From Brachycybe producta (Eukaryota > Arthropoda > Diplopoda > Playtdesmida > Andrognathidae), in NCBI GenBank assembly GCA_036925085.1, contig JAUPFP010000006.1:7517984-7581983 (forward strand): a stretch of DNA of 64,000 nucleotides, given 5' to 3'. Position 1 is the stretch's first letter, and the number at the start of each line of letters is the position of its first letter. A program made the translations under genes and the position numbers. Below, one piece after another: positions 12,401-22,198 of this stretch. The notes beneath the pieces are model-generated. The model was not told the DNA's origin. It saw nothing but the letters and a program-made list of their open reading frames with translations, and made no database searches.

Positions 12401-15400
12401 TAGTTGAACTTTACATTGCTGGTAACGTTTTAATTGTTTGTCCTTTTTACACACTTGCGTTTGTTTCTGGACAACGCCAGCGAGGCAGACTAAGAATAGT
12501 AAAAATTGGAATCAAATAGGCAAACGAACCACCTTGAACAATTGGTAATCTAAAAAATATATATATGAAACAATATCTTACGGTTATTTGTGTTGATTTT
12601 GAGAATATTATTTAAATAGGATTAGATGGACAAATACCTGGAGCCAACTACTGTTTGTAGAAGTGTTACAATACCAAATATAAACATCATTGTTGCTGTG
12701 ATGTTTGCTCTTGCCGGATTATCCACAGATATACACATGGCTGGAGCAATTAGAAATGTTGCAGCAATAGGCGAAGAGAACATCGTTAAATAATTCTAGA
12801 TGGGAGAACGACAGAACGAAATTTGAGAAAATACGAAATACGTTGAAAAGACGATATATTGAAAATTATTTCGTATTTTTAGTCTAATTTTACAAGTGTC
12901 GTCACGATATTTTTTCTTTTTTTTTTTTCGTGACTAAAACGTAAGTCGGCACGTTGTAGCCAAAATGTGCCTTTTCGTGTTTTATTTTTTGTTTTGTTTT
13001 GGATAAAACGCAAACCTGACATTTAATTACGAAATGAATAAAAAAAAAACGAAACTAATTTAAAATATAATGTTTTTATTTTATTTCGTGTATTTTTCGG
13101 ACGAAAAATTGCAAAGCATTTAATGTATTTTATTTTAAATATTCAAAACATTGCATGGGACAGTTTATGACATCAGAATTTTCTTGTTATTGGAAAATTA
13201 GTTATTTCTAGGGATCTGAAGTTCTGGACTTACTAAAACAAAATGGTATTATCAGCAGTATCTGGTAGTTCAATAGTAGTAAATGCAAATGTCTGCATGT
13301 TTTCCATGAGCACGATCCAAATGAAGCAGTTAATGTATTGGATTCTATTGAAACTCCTAAATACCGCGGTTAAACCCTCAAAGAAATTTGCATTGAAAGG
13401 ATCATATCAACTAAAACAGTACCGGCAAGCAAAGGATTGGGGTTTGTCCAGCAGATTGTAAAACACTGTACTGAAAATGCAAATGAAGTCTGTTATTTGA
13501 CTCTAGACATATCTTTCTATTGGTTCGCAAATTTAGAACATATGTAGAGTTAATTTAATACATGAAATGCCGTTAAGTGATTGATAGGGCAAGTTTTTTT
13601 ATGTTTTGCATGTTTTTTAGCAATGAAATACGAATGTGCTGATTAAAGTAACATCCCAATCATGCACCAAGCTATCTACCCTCAAATTTCTATTCTGCAT
13701 ATTTATGCATATTTTGGCGTTGTTGCATAAAAATGCATAATGAGACAATTTTCTGTTTTAATGCATATTTTAGTACTTTTTTAGTGTTTTTTAAAAATTT
13801 CAATTTTTACAATTTTTTAAAGCATTTTTTCAGTTTTGTGTAACAGGAATGTGAATCACGGACTTTAGACATTAACAAATCATCCTACACATCTTAATTT
13901 ACAGGCAATTAGAAATCGGGACGAACAGTAGTTGGCTCCGCCCTTTTTAATGACTACCGGCAACTTCTAATTGGTTTGTTGTGTGCTTTGACGTTGAAAA
14001 GGGCGGAGCATGTGACGTCAAACTACACAACCAACCAATTAGAAGTTGCGTTCGTCATAAAAAGGGCGGAGCCAACGTCTGTTCGTCCCGATTTCTAATT
14101 GCCTGTTCTTAATTTATATAGACCTTTTTGCAATCTAGGTCATGACAATGAGGGCTAAACTTACCCTTATGCCTAGTTCTCACAACCTTCATGTAGCTGA
14201 GGCTAAGGACTTAGCCTATGTATACGGGTTGTGAGAACACACACTAGATGGTGGTCAATGTCAAATGTTAGCTTTGGTTAGGTAGCCTTGGTTACCCATA
14301 TGTAGCCTACACATTATTTAGTGTGAATGCAAAACAAAGTTAACTTGATCGTACGCCACCTGGTGGTCATAAATCTGAATAGAAAATGGCGTCATTCATT
14401 TTCTATTTCCATTGTTAGATGTTTCAGTCTATTTGTTAATTTATTAAAATAATTTCAAATTATCAATTGATCTTTATTTAATGATTACTTATTTCCAGAA
14501 ACTCTAAATCATCAACCTACCTACAATTAAAATATGTTGCATTTAGTGTGTTCTATGAAGACTCATGCAATTCAGTTTTGTTAATATGGACAATATCAGC
14601 CATTTTCCCTCCAATTATATATACATTATGCAGGCTATACACAGCACAATGTCCACACATAATGGCCAGTGCCAAATTTGTAAAAATGAAATAAATATGC
14701 TGTAGTGAGCGCCACCTTTAGGCAGGTCACGAAGCCCATATGTAGTTGCTCACATGTGAACACAGTCGTTTAGCCAAGGCTACTTTAGCCCGAGCTACAA
14801 GAAGGTTGTGAGAACTAGGCATTATAGTACAGTGAGAACTAGGCATTATAGTACAGTAAGTCTTCAAGTAAAGCTTGCTTAAAATTTTTTTACTGCATAT
14901 GTTTGTGTTTTTCGTGCATAAATCAGCACTTTTTAGCGCATAAATGCATGCATACTTTCGGATTTTTGCTGCATAAAAATACTTGCCCTAGTGATTGAGC
15001 TACCCTATTAGTTTCTAAAACATAATTCTAGTTTTTCTTTCTTTTACTCTCGAAAGACAGAATGAAAACACCTCAGAAATCAGCTGTTCATAAACCATCT
15101 TAAGGATATCGAATTCTCTTCCAAGTTCCAGTAGATGTGATTTGCCACAAGGTTCTCGACCTGATTGTCGGTGTAGTGACTACTGAGTTTAATTTAATTG
15201 AATTCCTGAGCAAATCCATAGTTTTGTAATTGGCTGTGGCATTTAAGTAACGTTTAGTGCGCAAATACCATAATTACAATAAAACACAAGACACGAGTGG
15301 TCGTTTTTTTTAAAAAAATAATGTTCTTTTTTTTTTCTTACTTGCAAGGCCAGAAATATAGACAGATGCCATGGTGGAATGTCGTTAATAGTATACAACA

Positions 15401-17925
15401 TTTCATCATCCGAACTTGGTCTGGATTTACATGCAGTTACTTCCGAAGTGTCCAATATTTCATCACATCGGTTAGATTTTTGTGATACATTTCCATTTGT
15501 TGGTGCTTCTTCCTGTAAAAAGTGACTGTTGTTATCAATTGCATACTTGGACAATCCAACGTGCCATAGACGCAATATTAATTAAATTTCATGTGTCCAT
15601 ATGACGTTCATGACGTTTCAAATTGACATTTGGCTGATATAATCATGTGACTCTGTGAGCAACTTTATAATCACAAAATAAACCATGTCTCGTGGCACTT
15701 GCAACTCTGTAGTGTCCACAAAAATGTTATAAATTATATAACAACAACTACTTAAGAGCCTAGATAATCCAGATTTTCACGTGCCATGAGACATGGTCAA
15801 TTTTGCGGTTAAAAAGTTGCTCGTCAAATATCTCTAGCAAACCAAACGGCATTTCAAAACGTCATGAATTTACCTTAATACCTGTAGAACATACTAAGGA
15901 ATGCACTCAATTTTTCGTAAACCTGAAAGATGATTTTAAAAACCGAGAGGTGGCTAGCGAAATGGACGTTTTTAAAGTCACAATGGTCCTTTTACAATTT
16001 TGAATTATGCTAATTTGCTTGACCAGCAGATTAGCATAATTCAAAATTGTATAAAATAAAAATCCATTTAAATATTGCAATAAACCGATGTTAATACATG
16101 GCGACAATATTCAAGAAGAGACTACTACGTTAATTATCTTGAAAAATCAAGTTAAATGCACTTTACGGTGGCTCTTGCATCTATGAAGTCATGCAGCACG
16201 TGCAAACTGAGTTGTCTAGGCTCTTATGATTGGGAATTGTCCCACTGTCACATGTCTTTCGAGCTGGTTGTAAGTGTGGCTGGTGTGCTGAATTGAATTG
16301 AATTGAAATAGTCACTTACAATTAAAGTATTAGTTAAAGTAGGCGCGTCTTCCAACATATTTCTTTGAAACAACAGTTGTTACTACTGATTAATGATTGT
16401 AATTGAAAAAAATGAATGAACTGATTGCTACCGATTTTTGTTATCTTGTCATATTTTAACCATCTTATCCAGGATTATTTTATTTTGAATTATAATTCAT
16501 GTTGAAATTCGAAATTAACCATTGTATACATGGATGACTTACTTTGGAACTTCATTTTAATTTTAATGCTTATACTCGTCACTGTTAAAGTTACATCATA
16601 ATGGATATATTTAAAAAAAAAATCTAGGTTAAAACGAAGATGCGTTGGTAATTTTTAGCTAAAAATTTTCAGGCAGTTTAAAAAAAAGCTAAAAGTTTCT
16701 AACAAGAAAGACAGTAAAAAATGATTTCGAAAATCAGCTTTTAATAAAATATCTTAGCATTGACAAATTAAAAAAAACACACACACACACACAAAGTATT
16801 ATTCTGTTGTATTATTTATTTAAATAATTTCATCTTTTAGTCTGAAATGCAACTTTTCAAGAATCACAAACAGTATTTGAAACTAGAAAAGTAAAAACAA
16901 AGGCTTTATTGGTTTTGTTGCCTCACGGTAAGATGAAGCTTGGGTTCACAAAATAATTTAGGAAATAACGTGAAAAGAACCCCTTTGTTTAAACTGTTGA
17001 AAACGTTTGCTACCATCTCTGTTTTATTACACAGTCCTAAATTTTTTGACAAATCCTCTGACGTTCCATTGTAATACCTTGTACACACATGAGTTAAATG
17101 AATTCAAATTAAATGTGTTTACTTGAATTATACGGATTCCAGTTAAGGACACGAATGAAATAAAAATTGACTTTTATTATTACTATTTTAAATTGAAATA
17201 CTAAATCAATATTTTGTCAATAGTTTATAAAATTATATTTAAGAATTAACTCAATATTTTTAGATTATTAACTGAATAAATTGAATTCGACATATTGTTT
17301 GTTTGCCCTTGACACAGGGCTCTCTGTAGAACACGTTTATTATTTAAATGCATTTAAATTATCAGGTCTGTACTAGGTATAAGGCAACAATTCTAATAAA
17401 TCCCTTATTTTATTTTTCTAATTTCAAACACGGTTAATTCTTGATGATTCTTTTGAAGTTGCAATTGAAATTATTTTAATAATAGCAACAGAATATGTCT
17501 TGTGTTCTTTTTTAAACAATTACCAGATGTTTTATGAACAGTTTAATTTCGAACTGATATTCATTTCAGCATTTTCAGGAACAACACTAACAATGTAAGA
17601 AATTGGAAGTGTGTTAGAAACTGGAATAGAAGCTGAATCACTTAACTATAGGTATTTTCATGTTAATACTATTCAAAATACATGTAAACTTTTTAGACAA
17701 AAAAGTTTTAAAGTTGGATTATTTTCCAACTGACAAACAAAAAAATTATTTTCAAAAGATATTAACATGAAGATACCACTAAGGGATTCAGTTACCATTC
17801 TAGTTTCTAAAACACTTTCAGGTTTTTCTTAATTTTTCAGATTTTAGCCAGTATTTGAAGGATCGTTTACACTTTAAAATCACCTTAATACTTACCTCGG
17901 AAGACATTTCTAAAGCAGCTTGCAT
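6185..17925 (-). CDS. SLC23 family sodium-ascorbate (nucleobase-ascorbate) transporter, 12 exons, complete
   Basis: Likely plasma-membrane Na+-coupled ascorbate or nucleobase transporter of the SLC23/NAT family. Exons in transcript order: 17925-17896, 15512-15342, 12795-12638, 12549-12455, 12360-12296, 11595-11414, 10390-10270, 9825-9684, 8449-8196, 7337-7064, 6973-6878, 6441-6185. They sum to 1845 nt (614 residues plus TAA) with every phase matching, close to the roughly 600 residues of animal SVCT proteins. Landmarks seen: [13 protein letters not shown] before the first membrane segment, [11 protein letters not shown] at residues 347-357, the NAT signature [10 protein letters not shown] at 397-406 (pattern [QEP]-N-x-G-x4-T-[RKG]), [19 protein letters not shown], and a hydrophilic cytoplasmic tail. 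Every donor is GT except intron 11, which starts GC. Substrate (ascorbate versus nucleobase) cannot be decided by eye. A possible poly(A) signal lies at 5951-5956 on the minus strand. Confidence 0.93.
6878..6973 (-). CDS. SLC23 gene, exon 11 (GC donor)
   Basis: Encodes [20 protein letters not shown] and [11 protein letters not shown], equivalent to [28 protein letters not shown]. The acceptor is CTCAG. Reading on in frame soon reaches a TAG, and the only junction restoring the conserved G-T-x-x-E-R-G is CCAG|GCAATA, a GC-AG intron whose donor otherwise fits the consensus. Confidence 0.9.
7064..7337 (-). CDS. SLC23 gene, exon 10
   Basis: Encodes [20 protein letters not shown] and continues through [20 protein letters not shown] to GFIRT. 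It includes the GSRRV motif just after the NAT signature and two or three membrane segments. Acceptor CTCAG, donor ACAG|GTGACT, exit phase 1. Confidence 0.95.
8196..8449 (-). CDS. SLC23 gene, exon 9 (carries the NAT signature)
   Basis: The best-conserved exon: [19 protein letters not shown], then [23 protein letters not shown] and [10 protein letters not shown]. Acceptor TATAG, donor AAG|GTAATG, exit phase 0. The Q-N pair of the signature motif, central to substrate binding in NAT proteins, is intact. Confidence 0.95.
8516..8752. mobile_element. hAT MITE in the intron between exons 8 and 9 of the SLC23 gene
   Basis: 237 bp, ends CAGTGATTCCCAA and GAGTATCACTG, flanked by perfect 8-bp duplications TGCTAGAC (8508-8515, 8753-8760). 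Small open frames here are not genes. Confidence 0.85.
9068..9290. mobile_element. Fold-back MITE, GTTTTAGAAACTAGAA family, in an SLC23 intron
   Basis: Starts GTTTTAGAAACTAGAAAGG, with TATTTTCATGTTGATAT paired to ATATCAACATGAAAATA. Same family as 17611-17815; the right end is divergent. Confidence 0.55.
9684..9825 (-). CDS. SLC23 gene, exon 8
   Basis: Encodes [20 protein letters not shown], an ARTD motif typical of the family, then APWIRLAYP. The donor was placed at CCAT|GTATTT, so the split codon with exon 9 makes phenylalanine and the joined sequence reads YPFQWGLP, as in other invertebrate members. Confidence 0.9.
10270..10390 (-). CDS. SLC23 gene, exon 7
   Basis: Encodes [20 protein letters not shown] and then [20 protein letters not shown], equivalent to ILFSQYLRN...VYRWGKG of SVCT1. 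Acceptor TTTACAG, donor CCA|GTATGT, exit phase 0. Confidence 0.93.
11414..11595 (-). CDS. SLC23 gene, exon 6
   Basis: Encodes [20 protein letters not shown] through the [19 protein letters not shown] core helix and ends NWLISI-G. It matches VQGAIMVSSVVEVVIG...GPLTVTPTVSLIGLSVF. Acceptor TTTTCAG, donor GG|GTAGGT. Confidence 0.93.
11690..11950. mobile_element. Fragments of the TAAGAGCCTAGA MITE family, end to end
   Basis: The right end of one copy (TTGTCTAGGCT) and the left end of another (AAGAGCCTAGACA) meet at about 11828-11852. This suggests insertion of one copy beside another, or a circular junction. Partly degraded. Confidence 0.5.
11969..12274. mobile_element. hAT-like MITE in the intron between exons 5 and 6 of the SLC23 gene
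   Basis: Ends CAGGGCCATCTTTAAG and TTAAGATGGCACTG are inverted repeats. Flanking octamers AAGTTTCC and GATTTTCC match at 6 of 8, so it is older. Its right end lies only about 20 bp from the donor of exon 5. Confidence 0.6.
12296..12360 (-). CDS. SLC23 gene, exon 5
   Basis: Short exon for the poorly conserved extracellular loop, [21 protein letters not shown], with an N-x-S/T glycosylation sequon and the W-x-x-R-x-x-E that precedes VQG in vertebrate proteins. Donor GAA|GTAAGT is strong; the acceptor (AAAAAG) is weak and its exact base is the main uncertainty. Confidence 0.75.
12455..12549 (-). CDS. SLC23 gene, exon 4
   Basis: Encodes [20 protein letters not shown] and then [11 protein letters not shown], matching RLPLFQASAFAFLVP...RWKCP of SVCT1. 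Acceptor TTTTTTAG; the donor was placed at GCAA|GTGTGT because this gives the phase the next exon needs. Other GT positions lie within a few bases. Confidence 0.85.
12638..12795 (-). CDS. SLC23 gene, exon 3
   Basis: Encodes [20 protein letters not shown] and then the second and third membrane segments, ending [10 protein letters not shown]. It lines up with the QHYLTCFSGT...TTLIQTTVGIR region of vertebrate SVCT1. Acceptor CTAG, donor AG|GTATTT, exit phase 2. Confidence 0.92.
12810..13130. repeat. Dispersed A/T repeat related to 59640-60220
   Basis: Shares ATTTCGTATTTT, TTAGTCTAATTTTACAAG and TTTTTTTTCGTGAC blocks (inverted) with 60050-60220. Part of intron 2 of the SLC23 gene. Confidence 0.5.
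13901..14106. mobile_element. Palindromic MITE, ACAGGCAATT family, 9-bp target duplication
   Basis: Nearly the whole 206 bp folds back: ACAGGCAATTAGAAATCGGG at the left is mirrored at the right. It contains paired GGGCGGAGC words and TGACGTCA. Flanks are perfect 9-bp duplications TCTTAATTT (13892-13900, 14107-14115). A 9-bp duplication suggests the Mutator superfamily; this is inferred from one copy. Confidence 0.85.
14170..14821. mobile_element. MITE with TTA target duplication (PIF/Harbinger-like)
   Basis: Terminal repeats of roughly 40 bp beginning TGCCTAGTTCTCACAACCTT, flanked on both sides by TTA (14167-14169, 14822-14824). A 3-bp TWA-type duplication fits PIF/Harbinger. It sits inside the 13585-14990 element. 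Confidence 0.75.
15342..15512 (-). CDS. SLC23 gene, exon 2
   Basis: 57 codons, phase 0 at both ends, acceptor TTTTTACAG and donor CAA|GTAAGA. It encodes an acidic cytoplasmic N-terminus ending in [20 protein letters not shown], equivalent to the conserved segment before and into the first membrane helix of SVCT proteins. An open frame continues upstream to an ATG at 15575, but that would read through the acceptor, so the spliced start was preferred. Confidence 0.85.
15753..16226. mobile_element. MITE with TAAGAGCCTAGA terminal repeats
   Basis: Left TAAGAGCCTAGATAA (15753-15767) and right TTGTCTAGGCTCTTA (16212-16226). A second inverted repeat, TTAGCATAATTCAAAATTGT, lies inside at about 15997-16050. 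Related fragments occur at 11690-11950 and 53990-54810. It lies in intron 1 of the SLC23 gene. Confidence 0.65.
17073..17380 (-). mobile_element. MITE family B, copy 1
   Basis: About 308 bp, ends ATACCTTGTACACAC and GTACTAGGTAT forming a short terminal inverted repeat. It shares ACAGGGCTC..GTAGAACACGTTTA and long A/T tracts with copies at 19.2, 52.8 and 62.5 kb. Inside intron 1 of the SLC23 gene. Confidence 0.75.
17611..17815. mobile_element. Fold-back MITE with GTTTTAGAAACTAGAA ends
   Basis: GTTAGAAACTGGAATAGAAG at the left is mirrored by CTAGTTTCTAAAAC at the right, and inside ATTTTCATGTTAATA pairs with TATTAACATGAAGAT. Related pieces recur at about 9070-9300, 15000, 18445, 20560, 30840, 48790 and 63650, so this is one of the commonest repeats here. 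Confidence 0.65.
17896..17925 (-). CDS. SLC23 gene, exon 1 (start codon)
   Basis: Ten codons, [10 protein letters not shown], followed by a strong donor GAG|GTAAGT. An in-frame second ATG at 17907-17905 could be the true start. The exon was assigned because the next exon has a strong acceptor (polyT then ACAG) in the same phase and lacks a good start. This is the least certain exon because short N-termini are not conserved. Confidence 0.65.
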
Positions 17926-18294
17926 CTGGTTTTTTTTTCTATTTAAAGTCTATTTTGTTTTTACTAAGTTGAGCTCCTGAAAATTATCGTTTATATTTTA
18001 AGCATTTACTACATGATATTAGAAAAATATTTTTCAAATATCTTTATTAGACATTTAAGATTAATGCTTTTGAACTCAAAGGAAAAAGTTCTAAAACGAG
18101 GTATAATATATTGCATATCGTATGTCGATCGCCAGTCCCGTTCGTCTTTTTCCCTCTTTTTAGGCTGTCACTTTTATTGCAAAATTATTAATTTCTAATG
18201 AGGACGTATTCATTAAAAGTAAATGATGATGACTTTTAACCTTCCCGTTCATATCGTGTTACTTTGAACTGAATAAAGATAAATGATAGAAACG

Positions 18295-18430
18295 TAAGGT
18301 GGCTGAATAGATATTTATTTTGTTTTCGTCACCAGATGACGCCACAGCAATGACTTCTATAGAAGCCTTATTATAAAGTCTCAGAATGTCTGAGAAAATT
18401 TATATTTTTTCAAACGAACGTTTTTCAGGT
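18295..18430. repeat. Dispersed repeat shared with 48205-48310
   Basis: AAGGTGGCTGAATAGATATTTATTTTGTT followed by a GCGCCAC/GACGCCAC segment and TATAGAAG; the 48.2-kb copy has a C-run instead. Confidence 0.6.
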
Positions 18431-18563
18431 GAAAAAAAATTCAAAAGTGTTTTAGAAACTAAAATAGTTAGTGATAATGTTAAACGGTTTTTTTCAAAAA
18501 ATACACTTTTATTAATAATTTGAAAGGTCAATGGAAAATCCTAAAACGGGTCATTTTCAAACT

Positions 18564-19229
18564 GGGCCCTATTTCATAAAGGGTTTTACTTGACTAATGT
18601 CCATCGCAATGCTGTAAATGTGAGAAAAAACAGTTTGATAAAAAAAGTACTTTAGTAATATACTGTTTTTGTATAAAGTACTGCTTTTCGACTTTGTTGT
18701 CCCTCTGCCATAGGCCACTTCAGCTGCTTTCAGAGTGTTAATTCAAATCCAAATTCAAATATTGTGGAAGAAAGCCCACCATAGGAAACAGTGATTTTTA
18801 CCAGTCCTGATACTGTTTCATAAAACATTTGTTCTTTTTTTTTACTATGGTAAAGTAAAAATACCAAAAATAAAATTATTTGTTTCACAGAATAAGGAAA
18901 GGTAAATTATTAAACCACAGTGAACATTGTGTTTACTATCAAACGTTAGTTACTTCAGCATTATTATTTCAAGTTCATAGAAACATTACTGTTGTATTTT
19001 TTTATTAGTAAATGAACTAAAATTTCTACCCAGGGAGTAAAGTGGTTGTAAAACAGTGAAATAAGTGTTTTGTCATTCAGGGTATAATTGAACTATTTTG
19101 TTTTTATACCACCATAGTATACCTACCATGAATTGTAAAGTTCCGAAATGTACCAAAGTAAACTTGAAATTCTACCATAGTAGACATTTGTTATGATTAT
19201 GAAACACGTACTTTACTGTAATAAGACCC
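18564..19229. mobile_element. Possible MITE with GGGCCCTATTTCATAA terminus
   Basis: The left end GGGCCCTATTTCATAA and the right end AATAAGACCC, preceded by TTATGAAACACGT, look like weak inverted termini. No target duplication seen. Confidence 0.35.
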
Positions 19230-19232
19230 TCT

Positions 19233-19357
19233 AATACCTTCGACACACATACACATGCATTCAAATATTAAACACGTTCTACAGAGCCCTGTGAAGGGCA
19301 AATGGACAATATGTCAAATTCAATTTATTCAGTTAATAATCTCAAAATATTGTCTTA
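19233..19357 (-). mobile_element. MITE family B, truncated copy 2
   Basis: Begins ATACCTTCGACACAC and carries ACACGTTCTACAGAGCCCTG plus the following AT-rich part, then breaks off at another repeat near 19360. Internally deleted. Confidence 0.6.
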
Positions 19358-19639
19358 AGAGCCTATATGTGTGACGCCATTTTGAATATTAGCAGATGAT
19401 AGTTATAATTCCACTTTTCGCCGTTTAGTGGCGCCCCACAGCTAAGCCATTGAAGCCAATGAGAAAGAGAAATTCCTATTTTAAAATATACATGGTTCAG
19501 GCAAATGTTTTGTTTTCTGCAACAAAAATTGTTATTTTCAAAATTCAAATTGCAATACGTACATAACAATATTGCTCATCTACTGATAAGTTGGTACAAA
19601 TTTATAATTAGTTTTTCTATTTTTAATTTTAGCTTTAAA

Positions 19640-20180
19640 AGCTTAAAATCTCGTATTTTTTAGCCCATGTTAAATTGCTATTTCAAAACTACATGGTTCA
19701 GGCAAATGTTTTGTTTTCTGCAACGATAATTGTGATTTTCAAAATTCAAATGTAAATAACAAATTGCTCACCTAGTGATAAATTGGTTAAAATTTATAAT
19801 TAGTTTTTCTATTTTTAATTTTATTTTAAAATCTCTTATTTTTTTAGCTCATGTTAAATTCCATAGGCCACAAAAGCTCCTCCATTTATACATTTTATAG
19901 GATCAAATTTCCCACTAACCATAAGTTTCATAATACCCTAAAATTTGATCACTAATTGTATACGACTCAGATTACTTACCAATGTACATCGAAAGTTGCT
20001 CTTCCTTTTTTCAGTAGTGCATATTTATCAAAAAAAGAGTCGTTATTAAAATATAGCCACTTCTATCCATCGATAAGAGAAAAAAAATGGTGGACAAAAG
20101 TGTATCAAAATTGAATTTTTGTGCCACAAGTTGACGTCACAGCTACAGAAGCGCCTATATGAGAAGATTTTTGTAAGTTT
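19640..20180. repeat. Dispersed repeat, about 540 bp, shared with 37140-37705
   Basis: Long stretches match 37140-37705, for example ACTACATGGTTCAGGCAA, CATAGGCCACAAAAGCTCCT and TATCCATCGATAAGAG. Part is also duplicated at 19480-19560. No terminal repeats seen; probably a transposon body. Confidence 0.7.
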
Positions 20181-20229
20181 TTTTTTTTTCATTGTAGGTC
20201 CGGTCCTTAATGGAAACGCTGGCGCCATC

Positions 20230-21470
20230 TAATGGTTATTTTATAAACCTATTAAATATTCATTCAATCTTACATGGCGGCAATTGGAATATACGCTTCA
20301 CCCTTGGTTATTGAGAAAAGTTTTTTAAAGCATCCTTTCCGAGCATAGAAATATGAAAATTACCGCATTATGCAAAAAAGATTTCTATATATAATTTTTA
20401 TATGAGCTAAAATTTGAATTTGGTCAAATTTACAACATTGTACGAAATCAATTGTAGTTCGGTCGTAATAGAATCTTTCAATTTTTGGCAAATGTTTAAA
20501 GTGAAAAACTTAATATTGAGAATTTAAAATGTACTTTTAAAGATATCTAACATGAAAATCTCCTTAAGTGATTCATTTACTCTTCTAGTTTATAAAACAA
20601 TTTTTCTTTTTGGCCCTACGATAGCTGAACCAGTTATCAATGACTGATTTCATGATTTTTGGGCCAACATTTTAGTGGGCCGTATATAAATTTTTGCAAT
20701 ACTGAACCAATACGAAATGAGTCAAGCAAAGGGGCCAAAAGATTGCTCCCAACTACCCATGTTTAACCAACATAAAATTGCACTTTGGGCCAATATGTTG
20801 TGTTACTTGAGATTGTTTCACCTCCTTGATAAATTATTAAAAGCAAAGAATTTCCGAATGCGCTTCATTTTGAAATTTTCTGCTTAAATATGATTCAATA
20901 GAAAGCCTCGTACGAAGGAGGCTATTTGTACAAAAATGACGTCAACATAATCCACTTTCTTTATATTCTGGAATCTGAATGTCGTCGTATTTAATTAAAT
21001 CTTCTCAAGAAAGATGATTATTTTCTTGAGAAAGATAGGTAGTTTCCAGACACGTTTTCTTTGCAAACGTCCAGCCCGCCTGTAGTTTCCGGACGATTAT
21101 GTTTTCCTCACAGTAGTTTCCGAACACAGATAATGTTTCAGTTTGAAACTTGTATGTTTAAAAAGAATCCAAATGTGACGAGCCAATCTCAAACGAAGAT
21201 TTTCTTAAAAAGTAACTTATTTTAATTATAAACTGCATATAAAATCCATTCGAAAAAATACAATGTCAATATTACCCACACATTTGTTATTCAAAAATGT
21301 ATCCAGCAATATGACGTCATCACGTTCCTAAACCTCAAACGTGACGACACATTGCTACAATAAAATCAACGAATAATAGATTGCGAGGTTTTTTTCCCCC
21401 ATCATAGCTACATGCTGGTGTCATAATATATATGGAAAGGGCCGTTTTAAGACCTTCGTAGGCCCTAGAC
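20230..21470. other. Intergenic DNA with small repeats
   Basis: CATTCAATCTTACATGGCGGCAATT at about 20260 is shared with 35660-35690. GTAGTTTCC recurs three times at 21040-21120. A hairpin of TCTTCTCAAGAAAGAT type is at 21000-21040. No gene. Confidence 0.5.
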
Positions 21471-21700
21471 CAGGCATGTGCAACTCATTAATCATGTGGG
21501 CCAGATGGCGAATTTTAAATAAATTTACAGGCCATACATATGTTTATTTAACGTTAATGAATATAATTTGTAAAGTTTCCTTAACGAAGAAAATTAAGTT
21601 AAGCTTTAAAACATCAGATGCATTGAATCAGACCACATTCAGTGGATAAAATTAGGGCGGTGCCAGATACGACCCATGGGCCATATGTTGCACATTTATG
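21471..21700. mobile_element. hAT MITE, CAGGCATGTGCAAC ends
   Basis: 230 bp; left CAGGCATGTGCAAC and right GTTGCACATTTATG are inverted. Flanking octamers CCCTAGAC and CCCTAGGC match at 7 of 8. Confidence 0.75.
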
Positions 21701-22198
21701 CCCTAGGCACTCCTAATTTTAGTATTTTTGAATATTTCAAATTAATTGAATAATATATCCAAATTAATAATTATCAAATAAACATTAGAATCAATTTGTA
21801 TTTTGTATTTTTTGCGTAAAATTTTCATAGAATCATAAAATTAATAAAACGGCTCTGCATATAGATTACTGAAAATGAAATTAACAAAATAATTTCAATA
21901 TATATTTTTTATGGATTTATTCCTTTTTTGGCGTCTATAGGAAACCGGGCAAGAGTACCTGGAGGAAAACCTATGACTTGTTACTTAACAATATTAGGTA
22001 AAATTACTCGATACACATGAGAAGATAACAGAAGTTTACAATAGTCTAATAATAAAACAGTTTAAATTGTTGCTAATAAATAACCCCAGTCAACATTGCT
22101 ACCACATTATTCATTAATTAAAAAATATTGCTTCTATTTCTTGATAACAATTACTACAATGGCAAAACTACCATAAATTAAATAATTTTTGGTGCTCA

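Larger units (their letters stand above)
13585..14990. mobile_element. hAT-like element with 8-bp target duplication, nested insertions inside
   Basis: Terminal repeats TAGGGCAAGT...ACTTGCCCTA are flanked by perfect 8-bp duplications GTGATTGA (13577-13584 and 14991-14998), the hAT hallmark. It lies in intron 2 of the SLC23 gene. Two other MITEs sit inside it (13901-14106 and 14170-14821), so it is the oldest of the three. Confidence 0.85.

Noticed and set aside
15342-15575. Start of the SLC23 protein at ATG 15575 (no exon 1)
   Set aside because: That reading translates a strong acceptor (polyT-ACAG), and the spliced exon at 17925-17896 joins in phase; still possible as an alternative start.
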